Shown here: piece by piece, positions 45,472 to 47,893 of the stretch
Numbering within the stretch: the first letter of the stretch is position 1
Layout: the number at the start of each line of letters is the position of its first letter
Source: Chlamydomonas sphaeroides
Taxonomy: Eukaryota > Chlorophyta > Chlorophyceae > Chlamydomonadales > Chlamydomonadaceae
Direction: 5' to 3'
Assembly (NCBI GenBank): GCA_001662425.1
Contig: BDDC01000117.1
Coordinates: 634 to 48,526, forward strand
DNA: 47,893 bases
Made by a program: the position numbers and the translations under genes
Notes under the pieces: generated by a model
What the model saw: only the letters and a program-made list of their open reading frames with translations
The model's database searches: none
Told to the model about the DNA's origin: nothing

Positions 45472-47826
45472 ATGGCGTCGCGCGCCCGCGCTGGCGCTGG
45501 GCGCCGAGGGCTGACGCCTTGCAACACCCTATTTCGAGCAAATGTTGGGTCCCTCATCCTTGTCGCTTCTATCCTTCTGAGCTTGGAGTCATGGGGTCAT
45601 GTCGCGACCGCCACCGCCGAAGGTACTTCATGCCAGCCCGCAGCCGCATCACGCCGCTTGGCTCTGTGCGCCGCACATACGGGCCCCGCGGCCCCGGCCG
45701 GTCCGGACGGGGCTGCGCTCACAACTCGCCACGTCAATCCAGTTTAGGGCTCGAGGCCGCGGCTCGCCGCAGCCTTGCACCGTTAGCATCACCGCGTGTC
45801 GCAACACGGCAGACAAGGCCGACCGGAAGCCTCTTGCACCGCAGCACAGTGAAATGAGCGCCACTGGTTTCTGTCACCTCTGTACGCCAACCGCAATGAC
45901 CCCCAACGCGTTTCCGCCGCAGGCGACCTCCACACGCACGCTGGCGGGCACGGCCGGCGCCTGCAGCAGCAGCGCTGGGCTTACGACACAACTCGCGTGT
46001 TCTGCGGCAGCTCGCTCGGCAGCCCATCTCCGCTCGCGGGCTCGGCCGCTGCTTTCGAGACCAGCGGCGCTATCCTGGGACTCGAGGTGCTATCCGAGGG
46101 AGCGCCCACGTCCTCCGCCGACGTCAAGCCCTTTGAGGCCATCTACAGGCAAGCAAAGCAGCCCAACGGCTCATAACGCCGACGCCCCAACTCGCGGTGC
46201 CTCCTGGTCTGACTGACGCGCGCCCCGCCCCGCTCGCCTCCCCCGATACGCACACGTACCACAGCCTCGCGGCCTTCTACGGCGGCTTCCCCGCGCCCCC
46301 AGGCGTGCTGTCGCGCGTCGCCAGCGGCTCCATCGCGGTGCGGTGCGCAGCGGACCAAGGGGCTGCCAAGGGCCAGCTGCTGGGTCGCTGCGCCCCGGGG
46401 GCCAGGCGCCCTGGGGCTGGGGCCGCGTGGCGGCTGGGGCGGGTTACTGGCAGCGCGGAAGCGCGCCGGCACCTGGCACGGTGGGCCGCACCCCTCCCTG
46501 GGGCCCAGCCCGCCCACTGGCCCGTGTAAGCGGGCAGCTGACAGCCCGGCGCATGTGTGTGTATGTGTGGTGTGCTGGGGGGCGCTGGGGAGCGAGGAGG
46601 GAGAGAAGGGGTTTTGGGAAGCTGCGGCCATGTGGCGGCGGGCAGCGGCCGTCCGCGGCAGGAGGGCCGCGGGCGCCAGCCACCGACGCAGCGCCGCCCG
46701 CCCGGTCCGGCCGGTCCGGTGGCCGGACCGGGCCCTCCGGTTGGTGCGCACAGCAGCACTCGGCCCCTGGCGCTCGGCCCTGCCCCTCTCCTCGGGGCGG
46801 CGAGCGAGCACCGACACCGGACTGCGCGCTCAGCAGCACTCGCGGGCCGGCGGTTGCTGTTCTCACAGCGGCCGCGAAAGAGCCCCACAGCCCCTCGCCC
46901 TCGGGCAGGGCGGCCGCCCACCCCGCGCCGCACCTGCCCCGGCCCCGCGGGCGGTGCAACCCGCCGCACCGCCACGCCCCCGCCAACAGCCCGACACGCC
47001 CCCACCCCGCAGAACGCGCGCACGGTGGTCCGCGACCTGGAGGGCCGGCCCGCGGGCGGCGCGACCATCCGCACCATCGACGTCTGCTGCACGCCCTACG
47101 GCTACGTCAGCGCACTCACCATCACCTACTCCGACTCCAACAAGCGCAAGGTGAGCGCGGCCCTCCGCGTGCGCGCGTGCGTGCGAAGGGCGGAGGCAAG
47201 GCGGGCGGGGTGGCGCGCAGGCGGGCTGCCTGCAATAGGCTCGGCAGAGCAGCGGCCCGCGGGGGTGTGGGGGCGTGCAGGCCGCCAGCGGCGCAGCGCA
47301 GGCGTTGCCGCGGCACACGGTGGCGCCCCGGCCGGCGCACCGGCACGCGCCGACACAAAACACACACGTGTCCTTCACTTCCCACCACCCCCTTTGCCCC
47401 CCTCGCCTGTGCCCGGCCCGCCCCGCAGGTCGGCTCGCAGCAGTGCACCTCCAACAACGGCTCCACCACCGCCCCCCCAGGCTCCTCCCTGGCCGGCTTC
47501 AAGGTGTCGATGGGCGTGCAGCCGCCGCCCAACAACGCCAACCGCCGCGGCACCGGGCTGCAGGTGGCGGCGCTGCAGATCATGTGGGCGCGACCCGCGC
47601 CGTCGCCGCCCTCGCCGCCGCCGTCGCCGCCGCCGCCGTCACCACCGCCGCCGTCGCCTCAGCCGCCGCCACCTTCTCCGCCTCCGCCGTCGCCTCCTCC
47701 GCCACCGCCGCCCTCTCCACCGCCGCCGTCGCCGCCTCCACCACCGCCGCCCTCGCCGCCGCCGCCGCCCTCACCTCCGCCGCCCTCGCCTCCTCCGCCC
47801 CCGCCGCCGTCGCCGCCGCCGCCTTC

Positions 47827-47893
<67 letters not shown>
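45472..47893 (+). CDS. Secreted Pro-rich (hydroxyproline-rich type) glycoprotein, 3' end beyond window
   Basis: Five exons are visible: 45472-45622, 45923-46148, 46265-46337, 47013-47150 and 47429-47893 (open at the window edge; about 351 codons seen). The N-terminus has a basic start and a hydrophobic core (VGSLILVASILLSL) followed by HVATATA, a likely signal peptide. A globular part of about 220 residues follows (VFCGSSLGSPSPLAG; CCTPYGYVSALTITYSDS; GLQVAALQIMW). Its pattern of short beta strands recalls beta-prism/jacalin-like lectin domains, but that is tentative. From about residue 250 the protein becomes SPPPP repeats like those of volvocine wall and matrix glycoproteins. Intron 2 opens with GC (AG/GCAAGC). 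The exon 3 end (46337) is chosen by phase and is uncertain. It follows the M11 protease on the same strand; wall Hyp-rich proteins are the substrate class of gametolysin. Confidence 0.75.
47828..47893. repeat. Poly-C homopolymer at the window end
   Basis: About 31 C, one T, then 34 C to the edge of the window, directly following CCGCCGTCG-type Pro/Ser codon repeats. In frame it would encode poly-Pro with one Leu. Such pure C runs are unusual even in Hyp-rich genes and are prone to assembly or sequencing error, so the true length and reading frame beyond 47828 are unsafe. Confidence 0.85.

Noticed and set aside
1..47893. Bacterial or organellar origin of the window
   Set aside because: Every recognisable gene is split by GT-AG (or GC-AG) introns and the gene set is nuclear eukaryotic; no operon structure or Shine-Dalgarno pattern.

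Overview
The window is nuclear DNA from a green alga of the Chlamydomonas/Volvox (volvocine) type. It is very GC-rich, and its genes are split by many short GT-AG introns (roughly 50-500 nt) with C-rich tracts before the acceptors. Proteins carry long Ala, Gly and Pro runs. TGTAA, the usual volvocine polyadenylation signal, lies 3' of some genes. Gene content also fits: a gametolysin-type metalloprotease, a membrane-anchored subtilase and a hydroxyproline-rich wall-type glycoprotein. Exon models were built by hand from reading frame, splice-site phase and family alignment. All seven chain in frame, but none is checked against transcripts. No tRNA, rRNA, CRISPR array or clear transposon was seen.

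Layout: (1) 538-3783 (+), a J-domain co-chaperone with a plastid-transit-like N-terminus and an 11-nt microexon. (2) 4356-10487 (+), BRF1, the TFIIB-related subunit of TFIIIB that recruits RNA polymerase III. (3) 12611-15316 (-), a THUMPD1/Tan1-type THUMP protein for tRNA N4-acetylcytidine formation, convergent with BRF1. (4) 15588-22522 (+), a 1,594-residue multi-pass membrane protein that contains a motif like the one behind the DNA-binding domain of land-plant SPL1/SPL12 proteins but has no SBP zinc finger; it is head-to-head with gene 3. (5) 25353-35711 (-), a 26-exon, 1,833-residue type II membrane subtilase with a complete catalytic set, a Pro-rich insert inside the catalytic domain and a long beta-rich tail. 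(6) 36785-44047 (+), a secreted M11 (gametolysin) metalloprotease with the QExxHxxGxxH zinc site and a poly-Pro tail, divergent from the subtilase. (7) 45472-47893 (+), the 5' part of a secreted Pro-rich glycoprotein running off the window in a poly-C tract.

Two functional blocks stand out. The left block (BRF1 plus THUMPD1) concerns tRNA transcription and tRNA modification. The right block (subtilase, M11 protease, Pro-rich glycoprotein) looks like an extracellular-matrix or cell-wall remodelling neighbourhood, with the two proteases sharing a 1.07-kb divergent promoter. The most novel-looking items are a pair of tandem 52-nt exons of equal phase in the M11 gene, the SPL-like module inside a multi-pass membrane protein, the Pro-rich insert between catalytic Asp and His of the subtilase, and an octamer (TGCCGTAC) that is strongly over-represented, above all in protease-gene introns.
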